Shown: positions 24,583 to 37,254, counted from the stretch's first letter. The stretch: DNA of 64,000 nt from Zygaena filipendulae (GCA_907165275.2 OU015673.1:3177001-3241000), one strand, 5' to 3'. Numbers and translations: made by a program. The notes: generated from the sequence alone by a model not told the origin.

Positions 24583-25010
24583 CAGTTTGTAAAAGAAATG
24601 CGTCAGTACAAAAAAGATGCTGAAAAACTTTTACTCTAATGCGATATTTATGATTTAATTTAGTACGTACATAACTAGACCGGTAGGTGGGTAGGTACGC
24701 CATTAATTTTGTATACAACAAAAGCTCGAATATTTTGCAAAGCTATTTAAAAGGAACAAATTTGCCAGAAAATGAGCCGCTAGCGGCGCGCCCTCCGAGA
24801 CCCGATGCGACTGCGAGGTAATTTTGTGTTTTATGTTTTAATCAAAGACTAAAGAATTTATTGAACACGCACTTATTGCTCGGAGTAGGTACATTTTACC
24901 AGTTGATGCTCTAAATAAAATCAAAATGTGTTTCTGTTAAGATATCTGAGATAGGTAGAGAGATAGATAGATAACTCTTTAAACACAATAAAAAAAAAGA
25001 AAAAATACAA

Positions 25011-25329
25011 TCTATACTATAATAAAAGAGTAGAATCCGCGATTCTGTCTGTACATTGAATATTTTTACCTAAAATTGAGAGGGGTGATAAAAAAGAGTA
25101 ACCAAGCCCAAAAAAAAGTTTATAAAATTATTTTCTGTCTGTCTTTCTGTCTGTCTGTTCGCGATAATCTTCGCATCTACTGAACCGATTGTCATGCGGT
25201 TTTCACAGGTAGATTAAGCTTAGCCTGGAGCTACATCCCTATAGGCCTTGTTTCATTAAAATCGAATGTCAGGAAAAAAGTTCTTGTATAAAAACCTTTC
25301 ATGTGGGTGAAACCGCGGGGCCCAGCTAG
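25011..25329 (+). mobile_element. Helitron-like element, same subtype as 6097-6403
   Basis: Starts TCTATACTATAATAAAAGAG after an A and ends GGGGCCCAGCTAG before a T. The interior includes a CTGTCTGTCTTTCTGTCTGT run. Similarity to 6097-6403 covers the full length. Confidence 0.75.
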
Positions 25330-26589
25330 TTTTATAATAAACCTTCTTTCTATTGATTATTGAGCTCATTACTACAAGGATGGTTATTAGCGTGTGTTAG
25401 TTTGATGCCATTAAAACTTGAATAAACATTCTAAATGTTTTTTGTCTGCCTTACGTACCTATCGGGCTAATCTTTCAAACGGCTGAACGGGTTATGTTTG
25501 GTTTAGAAATACGAGATAATTTACAACTAACTGGTATAATATATTCAGAGGGTTCACGGGTGCGAAAATGTGAGGGATAGTAAATAATATCGATTGATAT
25601 TTCGCATTTGAAATGTCACAAGTGAAGTGTCTATGCAACTTATTTCTTAGTCTATGGCGCATTAAATAGACAGCTCGCTGCTGCGGGAGTTTCCCGGCTT
25701 GATTACATTAAATTTTGGTGAAGCCATTATCAGAGAATTTCCATAGCTCTCCCAACTTTGTAGTCTTTGTTCAAAAGTTGTGTGCGCCAAAAGCTATTTG
25801 TTAACAAGCTCCCTTTAATATCAAATTGTAGAGATCGTTCTGTTTGTATTAGTTTATAAGTTCTGTTGATATAATTAAGTGTAGCTGTTTATGATTAAGT
25901 AGGTATATCGTTTTATATTGATTAGTAAATAAGAAAAGAAAAGAGGTAAGTAAGTAAGGCCAGGTAAGTATATAATATGTTAGGTAATCAAGCTAATCTT
26001 TGCAAATATTAAATGTAGTTATACCTATGACGCAATTATAACAAATTGCTTTACTAACGAAAGTGCTCAAGATTAAATTTGTATAGGTAATAAATAATAA
26101 TTGATTGATGTTAATGAACACTTTATTACCTACTGTCAGAAACTAATCAATTGTAATACCATCTGGTATTATCATCATATGATAGAAAACCATACAAAAA
26201 TATTCCTTTCCATTTGATGAGATGAATTGATGAGATGAATCTATAGTCAAAACTTACCTACAGACAGACAAGAATCAAGATCCACTAAACGCGCGAGTAC
26301 CTACCTAATCACTGGATACAACCAAATAGAGAAAAAGAAAGAAGAATTCTTGGGTTCAGGTTACGTCATCATTTACTTTTGTGATCAAAAACTAACCTAG
26401 ACTCAGAGCAGTTCTAATTAAAGGAATACTTCATTACGTTCCTATTAGGTATAATTCCTGCTAGTAATGAAAGTTATTTGTTTTATCGTTGCAACTCTAG
26501 ATTCGTGTACATTTACTTCATGTCCATATAATATATGTGTGTAAATATTATGTAGAGGTATGCAGAGTGCGACCTCTATTAATTAAAAC

Positions 26590-26740
26590 GCTGTGTAAAC
26601 CGAGCCTTATCGCGTGGCGGCTCCGGCACCCAATTAGGGCGGACCGTTCGCGCCAAAAATTATTCAGCTTAACGACTGGCGCGTAATTTTGACAAACGAC
26701 TGTTCGTTCGGAAATTGGGAATGGAGCGTGGTCGATTAAC
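26590..26740. promoter_or_regulatory. GC-rich island with CAATTAG/AATTATT cores
   Basis: CGTGGCGGCTCCGGCACCCA then ATTAGGGCGGACCGTTCGCG and TTCAGCTTAACGACTGGCGC. The composition and homeodomain-type cores resemble insect cis-regulatory modules. No coding signal seen. Confidence 0.25.
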
Positions 26741-27499
26741 GTGTTAATGTAACTACTTATTTAAAGTACTTAATACTTATAAAGTTTTAAGCATATTATT
26801 CATTATTCAATATTAATTTATTTTGGTGCGTTTTCTTTTATCTCCAATAAAAATAAACAAAACTCTTTGAGTAGTGACTTATTAGTTAAAAATAATGGCT
26901 AGGTAGATATATACAATATTTTATTAAAAACCTATTTCATTTTATGTGAACCTATTTGAGGACGGTAAAATTTGTTTACAAGAATGTAAATATTGCTAAT
27001 GTTTCCTCATTATTCGTAAAATTAGTAGGTTTTTCAGAAAATGAATTTTTTTGAGGTGCAAGGTTTGGTATATACCTACAGTAGGTACTAGGTACATACA
27101 TGTATGGTATGTTAATGAGGTACCTACCTACCTAATAATCACCCAAGCAAGAGGCTCATTTTGTAGAAAATCTAGCGACTTCAGAAAAAATACGAATTAT
27201 ATTAAGCCATTATGATTAAAACTTATTAAGTTATGCACAGAGGACTCTATTTTTAAATGCCTATTATTATGTACTTAGAGGTTTTCAAAAACCCATTCAT
27301 CAGGCGAGGTGTCGCTAAACACCGGCGGTCGCAAAAGATAACCAAACAGTAAACCGACAACAATGCCCATCCTCGCACTCAATAAAGGATGATAACACAT
27401 GAAATATGAACCCATCACACCCTATCCCAAAATTACAGATGCTACACCAAAACCCACCTTACACCCAACTAATAAGGGTGAATCACTCCAATCGAAGGA

Positions 27500-27900
27500 A
27501 ACAAGTTGAGACGATTCAATATTGAAGAAACGGTTAACATAATAAACGTATCGCTAACGAAAACAAACCGCACTTATGTTATGAATACAGGCAAATTTCC
27601 CAAAGAAAATAGACCAAGTTACAACGTTTCGGAACGTAGTGTCGGATGGTGCGAAACAAAAGCGCGGGAACCGCCGCCATTGGCAGAGGAGGTGGGCGGG
27701 CCGCCGGATAATATGGCGGAAATATTACGAGCCAGGGAGGTATTCAAGGTGCACTGGGGGAACGGGAGGGCCGGAGGGAACGGGAGTTCACCCCCGGAGA
27801 GGTTAATTACCCACCGGCTGATAAGGCAGCGGCTCGCGCTAATTACACACTTATGGCGGACTGAAATTAAGTTATCGTTAGCGACAAAATGACGTTCACT
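27500..27900. promoter_or_regulatory. GC-rich island with TAATTA cores, possible enhancer or unknown exon
   Basis: It contains GGAACCGCCGCCATTGGCAG, GGTTAATTACCCACCGG and GCGCTAATTACAC. A 128-codon open frame spans it but shows no domain, and its first ATG lacks context. Regulatory DNA seems more likely. Confidence 0.28.
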
Positions 27901-28479
27901 TTGTTTACCTTCCGTTTTAAGGATATTGTTCGGTACGGCGTGGCCTCAGCACGAACTACTTTTATTTCCTAACATCGCGTATACTTAATATTATAAGCCC
28001 TTTGTATTCCTCCTTTTTTATTCCTTACATACCAACCAAGTGAAATTTTATAATCGTTCGTGCTAAGGCCGCAAGGTTGGGGGAGTGTGGGATGAAATCG
28101 GTGACTATTCAGTTTTATCTAGCAGACTTGAGTATAGCTGCTGCCATTTGAAGATAATTGAGCGATTATTCAGGTTAAATTATTGTTGAGCTACTTATGT
28201 GCTAAAGAAAACGCCTTTTAGATTGTGTTCTTCGATTTTGTCAATCCCTTTTATCAGATCCGTACTATCTAGGTAGGTCAGATAATATAATACTATACTA
28301 GGTATAGGTAGGTATAATATATTGTATTGCATTTATATCAATAGAAGACGTGAAGTATTTTTTCGATGATTTATTGTACAACTTGGAAAACCCATACGTA
28401 CGTAATGTTTGCACAGACGTATGTTTATATTAGGTAGGTGTACCTACCTACAGTTATGGTGATAAGAAAGATACTGTGT

Positions 28480-28790
28480 AGATAGGTACTTTATGGCCGC
28501 AAACAACGCGCCGTCGGCAGTTGAGCTTCGGGAAAGCGATAAAAAGTTTGTCGTCTGCGACAATCCTTATCTATACACTCACGAAATTTTTTCTTCAACC
28601 AAAATACTCTCGACTTAGGGTCTACAATAAAAAAAGTTTCTTTTCGCGTCGGCATTCGCGCGTTTGCTTAGTTTATACATATTTACCACAAAATCGGCTC
28701 AACGAGAGATCGCTGGATCCATTCTCGAGTTTTATTTTTCCAAGCTCTAAATGGAGTCGGTGGAGCATTTAAATAAGCTTCGCTGCCTGA
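28480..28790. promoter_or_regulatory. CpG-richer island
   Basis: CAACGCGCCGTCGGCAGTTG, GCGTCGGCATTCGCGCGTTT and neighbouring sequence differ from the AT-rich background. No gene recognised. Confidence 0.2.
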
Positions 28791-29879
28791 AGTATGGTAA
28801 TGTCAGTAGGAGTTGGTAATACGCGAGTAGAAACCGCGCCAACACAACCAGCGGCGGTCCGCCATTTTGAATCTAGTATTTTGATCTTTGAATATGTAAT
28901 GCGGGCCCAGCATGAGTTCAAAGCACTTATACCTCTAACATAACTCTAAGTAGGTGTAATGGAAAGGAATTTAAAAGCGGAATTTATAGGGAAAGTAGAT
29001 ACCTACTTTCTACACTAAATAGGTATTCGATGATAGCAAATTTCGTTAAAGAGAAAAATCCTTATTTTTTTTAATGTAGGTACAACTGCATTCAAAAATT
29101 AACGTTTTAAATTGTAGGTTAAACCTAGTAAATTTATGTAGATAGCGTGCAATATTCAAATAGTTTTAAATCTGAATTTCAAGTCGTTGCTTTACCTACT
29201 TACAATTTCCTAAGTAGTAAGTAGTAAGTACTTAGGTATAAGATAGAAGATAGGTATTGGTACCTATCTTTTTTTTAATCGATTAAAATTTGTTCTTTTC
29301 ATCGTTATAGGTATTATTTAAAAAATAAAGGTAGGTAATGTTAATTATTTCAATTACGTGTTTCGATTACAAGGCAGTTTTAAGTATTTTTTGGAAATAA
29401 AGAAACGTTTCTTTGCGTGAAATTGACCATCTTCATTATACACTTGTACGAGTTGTACTCGTACAGGTACCTAGGTATAGGTGGGTAGGTAGGTACTTTC
29501 TCTTTAACTCCTCAGTCTTTTTGATTTTCATTAAGTATATGTATACCTAATTATGCCACATAACTAACTTAGTCGAGCCTAAACTCTACTCTTCTAGGTC
29601 CTAATAAGGATTAATTAAGATTAATTAAGGATTAATTAAGAGCACTTTTGAACAATATTATGAGTAACAGCTAACAGTACCTTGTGAACTTACTAACTTA
29701 GTATTTACCGTAAAATATTTACCTGCCTAATTTTTTTTTCACATCAAACACCCCACATCAAATCGATTAAAGGCATCAAAGTAGCCACAAAAAGGCATAA
29801 AGAAACAAGGTGCCCATGTGTCTCGCGCTGATCAAAGTCACCGTTAGTTTTTGCCAACTAATTAGTTACAAATTATAGC

Positions 29880-30570
29880 ACAAAAACGTGTGCGTCGGGG
29901 TTTCACTTAGCAGCGGCGCGCGGCGTGAATATAGTCACGCGCCGTGTACTGGAACGCACCCGAACTCTCGAGCGATAGAACTTGGATAGAATAGTCGATA
30001 GTCGGCAATCGGCATTACATTGAAATTGAATATTTAAAAAAATGTAAAATAAAAATTTTTAGGAAGTTATTTTTAATACTTACTGGGAAAAAATTCTAGA
30101 GTTTAAGTCTAAAAGAACAATTTACTCTCAATTTAATTAAGTTTAAAAATAAGTACCCATTACAATTAAAATTGGGTTTTCAATACATACAAATTTTTTA
30201 TAATCTTAAATTTATAGTGCTCGCGCTACCACAACAACAACAATACAAAAAAATAATGAAGTACTTATTAGTATTTTGAGGCACAGATTAATAAATTTTA
30301 TAGAGGCAAAACTTAGTTTTAATTGCAGTGACACTTCTAAGTTGTCGTAGTTCTATGTCAGTAACGTTCCGGCAGCGACGCGGCGCGCACCGTCGCTAGT
30401 GGTCCATGTCAAGCATAACGTGAGCCTCCTGCTCCGGCTGCTCCCACATAATTAGCTTCCGTAAGCTGTAAATCTAACTAATATTGCCGTGCCGTCAACG
30501 CAGCCGCTTTGATCATTCGCCAAGTGAAACGGAACGCGGCGTCCCAGACGAACTAAATGAACTATTCCAC
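29880..30570. promoter_or_regulatory. Two CpG-rich islands (29,890-30,010 and 30,360-30,560)
   Basis: The first has the inverted pair GCGGCGCGCGGCGTGA / TCACGCGCCGTG. The second has GACGCGGCGCGCACCGTCGC and CACATAATTAGCTTCC. They might be a promoter of a gene lying outside the readable exons. No start codon with coding sequence follows. Confidence 0.25.
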
Positions 30571-30825
30571 GTTTAAACTTTAAACGTACCCAGAGTAGCG
30601 GTTACGTTTTAATGTTGCGTTAATTCCTTCGTTTTATTGCTACGTCTATGGTCCATTGCTGAGTCTCACACGTATTAATGAGATGATCCATGAACTCCGA
30701 CCAACTGAATCCATGAAAGGGATTTATTTTGTGAGAATAGAAGAATATTTCACTGATGTTGAATCTCTGTGTCACTGTCAATAATAATAATTTTTAAGAC
30801 TTATATTATGACTAGTTGTTGTAGT

Positions 30826-31189
30826 TGACTAATATTATAAATGTGAAAGTGTGGATGTTTGAATGTTTGGATGTTTGTTACTCAATCACGCAAAAACGGC
30901 TGGACTGATTTGGATGAAATTTGGCATGCACGTTGTCAGGGGTAACAGAGAAAGACATAGGGTACTTTTTATCTCGGAATTCCCGCGGGAACTCTGAAAT
31001 TACCGCGGCTGAAACCGCGGAGCACAGCAGCTAAAGTGAGTTTGTTTGTTACGCTGTCACGCCTTATCGGCTCAACCGATAATCATGCGCATAGGTACAT
31101 GTTTTCAGGGGTAGGTAGGTCTACTGAGAAGGACATAGGGTGCTTTTTACTCCCAACTTATCGCGGGTGAAACCGCGGGGCACAGCTAA
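30826..31189 (+). mobile_element. Two tandem Helitron-like copies, head to tail
   Basis: The first (to 31034) has ACTAATATTATAAATGTG, TTTGGCATGCACGTTGTCAG and GAAACCGCGGAGCACAGCAG. The second (31035-31189) repeats the pattern in more diverged form and ends CGCGGGGCACAGCTAA. Both end CTAA, an allowed CTRR end. Confidence 0.65.
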
Positions 31190-31229
31190 TCATTAAACGT
31201 CTCTGAGTGCGCGGCTGTAAGATATTTAA

Positions 31230-31450
31230 TTGCAAGTTTAATTAATAAACAGATATTAAGCAGAATGCACATTTGCTCATCAGTGAACGTGTTATCATAT
31301 CAATCAGTCGTCCAGAAACAATCAATTAGAAAGCGAGCCCCTTTCAATTATTCCCGTATCGGTGGGTAATTGGCTCGCCGCGCCGACCGAGGGGCGGGTT
31401 GCGAGGATTATGTATGCCGGGTTCACAATCAATCGGTATGCCCATTAAGT
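31230..31450. promoter_or_regulatory. Island with repeated CAATTA/TAATTG cores
   Basis: AATCAATTAG, TTCAATTATTCC and GGGTAATTGGCTCG are followed by a GC-rich block CGCCGCGCCGACCGAGGGGC. Candidate homeodomain-responsive element; inference only. Confidence 0.25.
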
Positions 31451-33030
31451 ATCGATTCCGAATCGGATTCTTATTTGATTTCGATTATTTTTATTTTAGT
31501 ACCTACTTTATATGGTGTAATAACGACGGTTTTGTTGTTGTCTAGGGTCGTAAATGATAAAAAATCAATACTTCTCACTAAAAAAACTTTTTTGTACAGA
31601 GTAGGTACCTACTGTACAAAAAAGTTTCACTTCAAAAAACGCCATCATCTTAGAGAAGTTACCAAGTTACGTATACCTACTCGTAGATACAAAGTATAGT
31701 ATTATAATATTATCTGTGCTAGTAGGATGTAGTACTTACCTACCTAGTTTTCCAATAGTAAGTTTATTATAGTAGATAAGTAAGTTTATAAGAATCATTA
31801 ATATAGTATATTATCTATCTATATATCCTTATTATTGTAATCTAATTTCAATGTAATTTTTATCCAATTTTATTGCATTATATTATGGAAAAATGAAGGC
31901 TTAATAATAATAATAATATAGTAGAATGAGCTGGTTCACACGATTTCACTCTTGCGTTACTCTTTTCACTTTTAACCAAAAACCCTGGGATAATTGTTAA
32001 GTTTCCTGTATTTTGTGTTAAGTTGTTACTTGTTGTGGTGCCAAATAAAGATAATGTCTATGTCTAAAAACTTGTTTCTTTGAAGAGTCCAAGTACCTAC
32101 CGATTTCTAATACTCTAATTACTAAAATGACAGTACATCCATACTGACAAACTTCGCCTCATTCTCTTTAGATATTTTTCAAAAAAGATTTTAGCGGTTA
32201 CTGACATCAAAAATCCAGTGGCAACGTTTGTGATTTTGGTTTCGTAATGACTGCTTTAACATCGATTGCATAATATCAAAAGCAAATGGTAATATTGCTT
32301 AATATGAACATAATATAAGCACGTATGTTATACGATGATCTATCGAGCTATCTTTAGAAATTTTAGACGATGGGACGTTAATGCGAACGTTGCCAACGCT
32401 AATGAATTACCATGAGAATACCTATTCGCACCCTCTCCGTTGACACCTGATCCGTTAGCGGTTGATTGATAGCCACGAATTGCAACGGATACGACGGGGC
32501 TTTGTATCGTGTTGAATCCAGAGAGAAGGTAATCACTACGTTTTAAGAGACGGGACTTCCTTACTTGGTTTTGGAATCCATTTAGCAGACCCAGCAATAC
32601 CAACACAGCGAAAATTTAAATGTCAAAATACTTCATAACTCATGGGTACCAACATTAACGAGAACAATAGGGATGGCCACATGTAGTTCCTGATTAAATC
32701 GATATCGATAAATTATCATTAGAGCATCGTGGGCTTCATACCAGGTGAATTAAATCTACAACGGGGGAAAACATTTGTCGTAAAATTGAAACAATAAATT
32801 ATTATTTTTATTTATTTATTATTATTCCAATATTTTAGTTTGTCATGATGATGATGTTATTAGATAGATAGATATTTATTATCTCTTTAAAAATTACATT
32901 TACATTTTATGTCAAAATTAAATAACCTATTTGGGAAAGTAAATGATTTACTTCGCAGTGCCTCCTTGTTGAGCCTTGTTTAAATTATCGGTAGAAATAT
33001 CTGTCGGTAGAAGTATCCGACATTCGTTCC
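31450..33030. other. Intergenic, no gene placed
   Basis: The sequence at about 31,990-32,065 (TTGTGGTGCCAAATAAAGAT, then TCTATGTCT) has the form of a LINE 3' tail. The last exons of the THAP gene may lie here, but none fits by phase and splice site. Confidence 0.35.
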
Positions 33031-33034
33031 TTAC

Positions 33035-33552
33035 ATCTCCACAGACATATTTTATATCGTGAAGTTTTTCGATTGGAATGTAAGCTAAGTCATCATTTCC
33101 AATATTTTTTACCCATTGTCGACATCTGAAATTAAAATTTCTATCAATCATGCAAGTACACTTAGAAACAAGATAGAGTATAATATAGTTCTTTATACAG
33201 AAGACGAGGTTCACTTTATTACAATACGATCATAATACTTAATGAAAACTGCAGTAAGTAATGAAAAAAGTATACGCAGCAGCAGCTATACAAAAATATT
33301 CCAAAATATTCACTATAACAGCATCATTCATTAAAGTTTATCGATCACTTTATCGATAGTGAAGATTTACATCACTATGGTTTACAAACATGCAAATATT
33401 TTTTCTCATTTCAAAAAGATAGTGTATTATTTTAGTCTTGCTGATAGCTGAAGAGAACAAAATACTTTATTACTTTACTCAAGCTGTACTTACCGGTCTT
33501 CATCTATAGGAAATTTCGTGATAAATTTCCTTTTATTTAAATTTTGTCGACT
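33035..33552 (-). CDS. THAP-domain protein, two internal exons (partial gene model)
   Basis: Two minus-strand exons encode the middle of a THAP zinc-finger DNA-binding domain. The first, 33552-33494, reads RQNLNKRKFITKFPIDED and ends CG|GTAAGT. The second, 33125-33035, follows AATTTCAG and reads RCRQWVKNIGNDDLAYIPIE, then KLHDIKYVCGD, and ends GAT|GTAAGG. Joined in phase they give the F-x-FP-x-D-x-x-R-C-x-x-W pattern of THAP domains and stop just before the expected His-Phe. That dipeptide, the last zinc ligand, would start the next exon, which I could not place. The N-terminal CxxC pair must lie in an upstream exon, also not found, because an in-frame TAG precedes the first exon. It may be a functional gene with small terminal exons or a partly decayed copy; THAP domains also occur in P-element transposases. 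Confidence 0.5.
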
Positions 33553-34385
33553 CTATCTTTTTCTACAAATTACATACGTACTACACCGTCTAATCGGTGC
33601 TATTTCACTACCCAATCACAAGAAAATAGTTTTTAATAGTCATACTGCACTTTTCAAAGCGTAAATCACACAAAATTTTTAAAAATCACAAAATTATTTT
33701 CCCAAATAACAATATGCGTCGCCATGACAAACAGATGACAGATTGTAAGAAAGATTCAGAGACAAAAGACTGAAATAGCATGTGAGGCCATCTTTGATGC
33801 CATGGAAAAAAAAAATTAAAAAAAAAAAGAGTGCTAAACACGAACAAAATTTAATTTGTTCCTAGTTGCGTTAGACAACGCTTCCAGCCAGCCCTATATT
33901 CTGATTTGGATATTCAGTTGTTGGCAACCCCACAGGGACCAACACACTGCCCACAAAGAAAATAACTACTTACAACTACCAACCTTCGTTCTCGATAAAC
34001 TGTACTGAATGAATTTGATTTTATGACGGAGAAAATTCAGACTCGAGTTTAGAATAAATGCAATTCGACGAGTTCAGATCCTGGGTCCACTTAGCTACTA
34101 TACTACAAGACAAAGTACTTGGCCTAAGTAGGTACATTTCTATCTCGACCTGCCCATTCAAAAACCCTCTGGCCGCATAGGGATTAAAAAGAAATAACAA
34201 AAATGTCATTAATTCCAAATCCAAACTGTTTGGCAATCAGAGGACGTCACCTTAACTGACGCGCTACGAATATTTATAATACTCTTCAGAAGAAGAAGAA
34301 GAGTTTAAAAATGGTCATATTTAACTAGGTGTTTCAGTTTTTTATAGGAGTTATACTCGTAGGATGGTCAGTGTTGGATCTAAAA

Positions 34386-36080
34386 ATGTACACCGCATTT
34401 GCTGCTGGATTGGGAGTAGCGCTTATTCTGTTGATGCTAGTGATACGATGGAAATGGAGGGCAAACAAGGTACTAGGTACATACGTCACGCAACCCAAGA
34501 GCATCTCTTATTTAGGAAAAACTACGGAGCCAATGATAATTATTCCTGTAGGCGCTGCAGTTTGTCTAAATTGCAGAATGTCCAAGAGGTTTAAAATGTC
34601 CAATTCAACGGGTGCACAAGGTATCGTGTCTATAGATATCGTTCTCCAATTAAGATGAGGATGATTATCCATTCTATGATAATGAGAAAATACTGGTCGA
34701 AGATGCAAAATTCTTTGTGAATATCAAAAAAAATTGAGACCCATAAATTTCGGAGTACCCATAATATGACTCTGATCAAACAGCAGCTTATTATAGTACC
34801 GTTAGTATATTATAGCCAATATAAAAACTCCAAGGATTGACAACGCCAATTAGGATGTTTTTGCAGTGGTTCCAGACGCGTAAGAAGCATATACTTTTGC
34901 GTGTGCAGTCCGAGGAGTGCCCGCCGTGCCCCAACTACCAGCTGGTGCATCGGCTGTGCGCGCACAGCAACGTGGTGCAGCAGTACCAGGTCGAGGAGAA
35001 GGACTCCCTCGACGAACATCTCGACGTCCTCACTAGGAAACTCGCTGAAAAGGTAAAGGAGGGTCTATGGTTGTCCCCCCCCTGAGGGACTTTTTCTAAC
35101 GAAATGAAAAGTATCGTATGTCACTCAAGGATACTACACCTTCCTATCAGAGACAGAACTATTATAATCGGTTCAGTAGTTCATGAGTTATCTTATTCTT
35201 AACTGCAATGGAAAAATCTCTCGTATAATTTTCCAGGAAGGAAGACTTCGGTTATCAAAGTCTAAGATACGCGAGACCCAAAATGAGATAGACAACCTGC
35301 ACGCGATAGATCACGACGTGAGGCTCAAGTATCGTGAGATCATGGAGTCGTTGAAGACGGATCTGTTGAGCAATGAGCGAGAATGCAAGAAGCTGCAGGA
35401 ACAGATCGAGTGGGTCTCGCGCAGGAGGGCTGAACTCAAAGACGAGGTAAACCTTAATGTAAATGCGAAACCATATTGTAAATACGAATTTGAGTTTGTT
35501 TATTTGTTACGGTTTCACGACTTAACCACTCAACAGATAGATCATCATAAAATTTTGCATACACGTTGTCAGGGGTACAAAAAAGGACATTCAGTCAGGT
35601 CAGGATTGTGAATGATCTTTAAAGATTTTGATTTCATATTAATAATTTTTTGGATGATATTTAGATCCGACTAAAACTGACAGCCTTTGGTCGCGCTGCC
35701 AGGAACTTGAAACGAGAAATTTCAGATGAGCTCAAGAAAGGAAACCCTTTATACTAAAAGTAATTTTTTTACTAACATTACCGTTGCACTAACCCTCGTT
35801 TTCACGATTAATGTTTTCCTTTTTATAGGTGCAACGCGGGCAAAGGTTGTACGGCGAAGCGGCCGCGGAATTGGCAAGTAATTTGGCAGAGTTGCAAAGA
35901 GGTCGTGTTACAGATCACAGAGTGACAGAGAAACCTCTGGGACAGCACTCGATAGGGTCAATGAGGCATCGAAAAGAGCCAACTCTGCCGAAGACAGCTG
36001 CGGTGGGTTCTCTCGTCATCAAGACCTCTCCCACTTCTCCCATCGACTCACCGCCTGCCCATCATGTGCATTCTAAATAA
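34386..36080 (+). CDS. Small single-pass membrane protein with coiled coil, four exons
   Basis: I do not recognise this protein. Exons 34386-34469, 34867-35052, 35237-35446 and 35829-36080 are all in phase 0 and give 243 residues plus TAA. Residues 3-20 (TAFAAGLGVALILLMLVI) are a membrane anchor followed by RWKWR, which predicts the bulk facing the cytosol. Exon 2 has a cysteine-containing segment (ECPPCPNY). Exons 2-4 then form a long charged heptad-like region (ETQNEIDNLHAI, MESLKTDLLSNERECKKLQ, EQIEWVSRRRAELKDE) typical of a coiled coil. The C-terminus is proline- and serine-rich. Splice sites: GTACTA, GTAAAG and GTAAAC donors; TTTTTGCAG, TTTTCCAG and TTTTATAG acceptors. The first ATG of the anchor was taken as start, since no upstream in-frame ATG exists in that exon. 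A Helitron remnant lies in intron 3. A tethering or scaffold role is a guess. Confidence 0.75.
35666..35756 (+). CDS. Candidate alternative last exon of the coiled-coil gene
   Basis: Between exons 3 and 4, after ATGATATTTAG, an open stretch in the same phase (0) reads IRLKLTAFGRAARNLKREIS, then DELKKGNPLY and a TAA stop. If exon 3 is spliced to it, the coiled coil is extended by a basic amphipathic helix and the protein ends about 53 residues earlier than with exon 4. A weak donor (GTAATT) follows just after the stop, so it could instead be a poison exon. I see no clear AATAAA close by. Either role is inference. Confidence 0.4.
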
Positions 36081-36329
36081 CATTATTTTCTGAGAGAGGA
36101 ATGTTTTGTAAATCTATGCAGAAAACTTTAGAAAATGTCCTGTGATTGTAGTTTTATCTTATTTATTATTTGTTTTGAATACTGTTTAATTTTATTTTCA
36201 TACACGAATTATATTTGCATATTTTTAAATATAAACAAATACATTTTTTATTTATTCATACTGATATGAAAACATTATAAAGAGCTTTATTTCATTTTTG
36301 TATGTTTATTTGCAATTTATAAACTCAAA

Positions 36330-36484
36330 AACTACGTAATTGTACTTGACCGATTTTAAAAATTATTTCACTTAAAAAACAGCAATGTTCCTGAGGGAAA
36401 TTGGGTAGGCACTTACCCCGGAATTCCCACCAGAACTCCGAAATTAACACGAGTGAAAGCTATGACGAAAGGGAATTGACTAGT
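36330..36484 (+). mobile_element. Helitron-like remnant downstream of the coiled-coil gene
   Basis: A worn copy: AACTACGTAATTGTACTTGA, CCCCGGAATTCCCACCAGAA and an end GGGAATTGACTAG. It starts about 250 bp after the coiled-coil gene's stop codon. Confidence 0.5.
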
Positions 36485-36689
36485 CATAAACCTACTTAAC
36501 ATGAAGGTAATAAAGCGTTAGATAATGAACAGACACGGTCAAAGCAATAGGTAGGTACGCGGGTAAGCTTGCAGCGTCAATAGAGTATAGTTCGAATGTC
36601 AGGTGTCTACCTCCGCTCACGTGCGATCAAAAAGCGTGAACATATCAATGAAAGGAAGAAGCAACATCACAATAGCGATAAATAATTCT

Positions 36690-37080
36690 ATTGAATTAAA
36701 AAGGCAACAGAGATAAAACCGCGGCAACGGCGCACCGAGACCGACCCCCGTTTTATATCTCTCGTTAATTTCGAGGGTTAAATCCCCGAAAAAGTGAGCA
36801 CTTGCCTTGTTTACAAGGTTTTAGATTTTAATTTAGATTGGGGTTGGAAGTCGCGTAGTTACGAATGGACGTAAGTGAGTCGGATTGTTACTTAGGGAAA
36901 AGGGTCTTGTTTCATTAGTACGAAGGTAATGCGATGTTTCCAAGGGGTGAGCACCGACGTATCCATTAAAATCGCATTCGCGTGCGATCACATCATACAA
37001 TATCACCGAGTGCGTGCCGCTCCCGAGCCCGGGGCGCTTCGTGAATAATTTCTCGCCAATCTGCCCCCATTTGAGTTTTA
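36690..37080. promoter_or_regulatory. Non-coding island between the coiled-coil and GT92 genes
   Basis: GCGGCAACGGCGCACCGAGA, CCGAGTGCGTGCCGCTCCCG and AGCCCGGGGCGCTTCG stand out in AT-rich DNA. No reading frame. Possibly a regulatory element. Confidence 0.22.
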
Positions 37081-37254
37081 TTTGTATAATTGTATTAATT
37101 GTTACACACTGAGTAGGTAAGTTAATAAATTAAGTACCTATTTGGATTATATCTTAGTAACAAAGTTGCCTCACTTTGTTAGTAAGATAATGAGTATACA
37201 ACTCGAATATTAATAATAAATACTTACAGATATCGAGGTCAATATATGATTATA

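Noticed and set aside
27506..27892. 128-codon open frame as a gene
   Set aside because: The composition changes abruptly inside it and no domain is visible; regulatory DNA is a better reading.
32340..32606. Minus-strand 88-codon frame as a third THAP exon
   Set aside because: It lacks an acceptor in the needed phase, and the frame that begins with His hits a stop; no convincing match to the end of a THAP domain.
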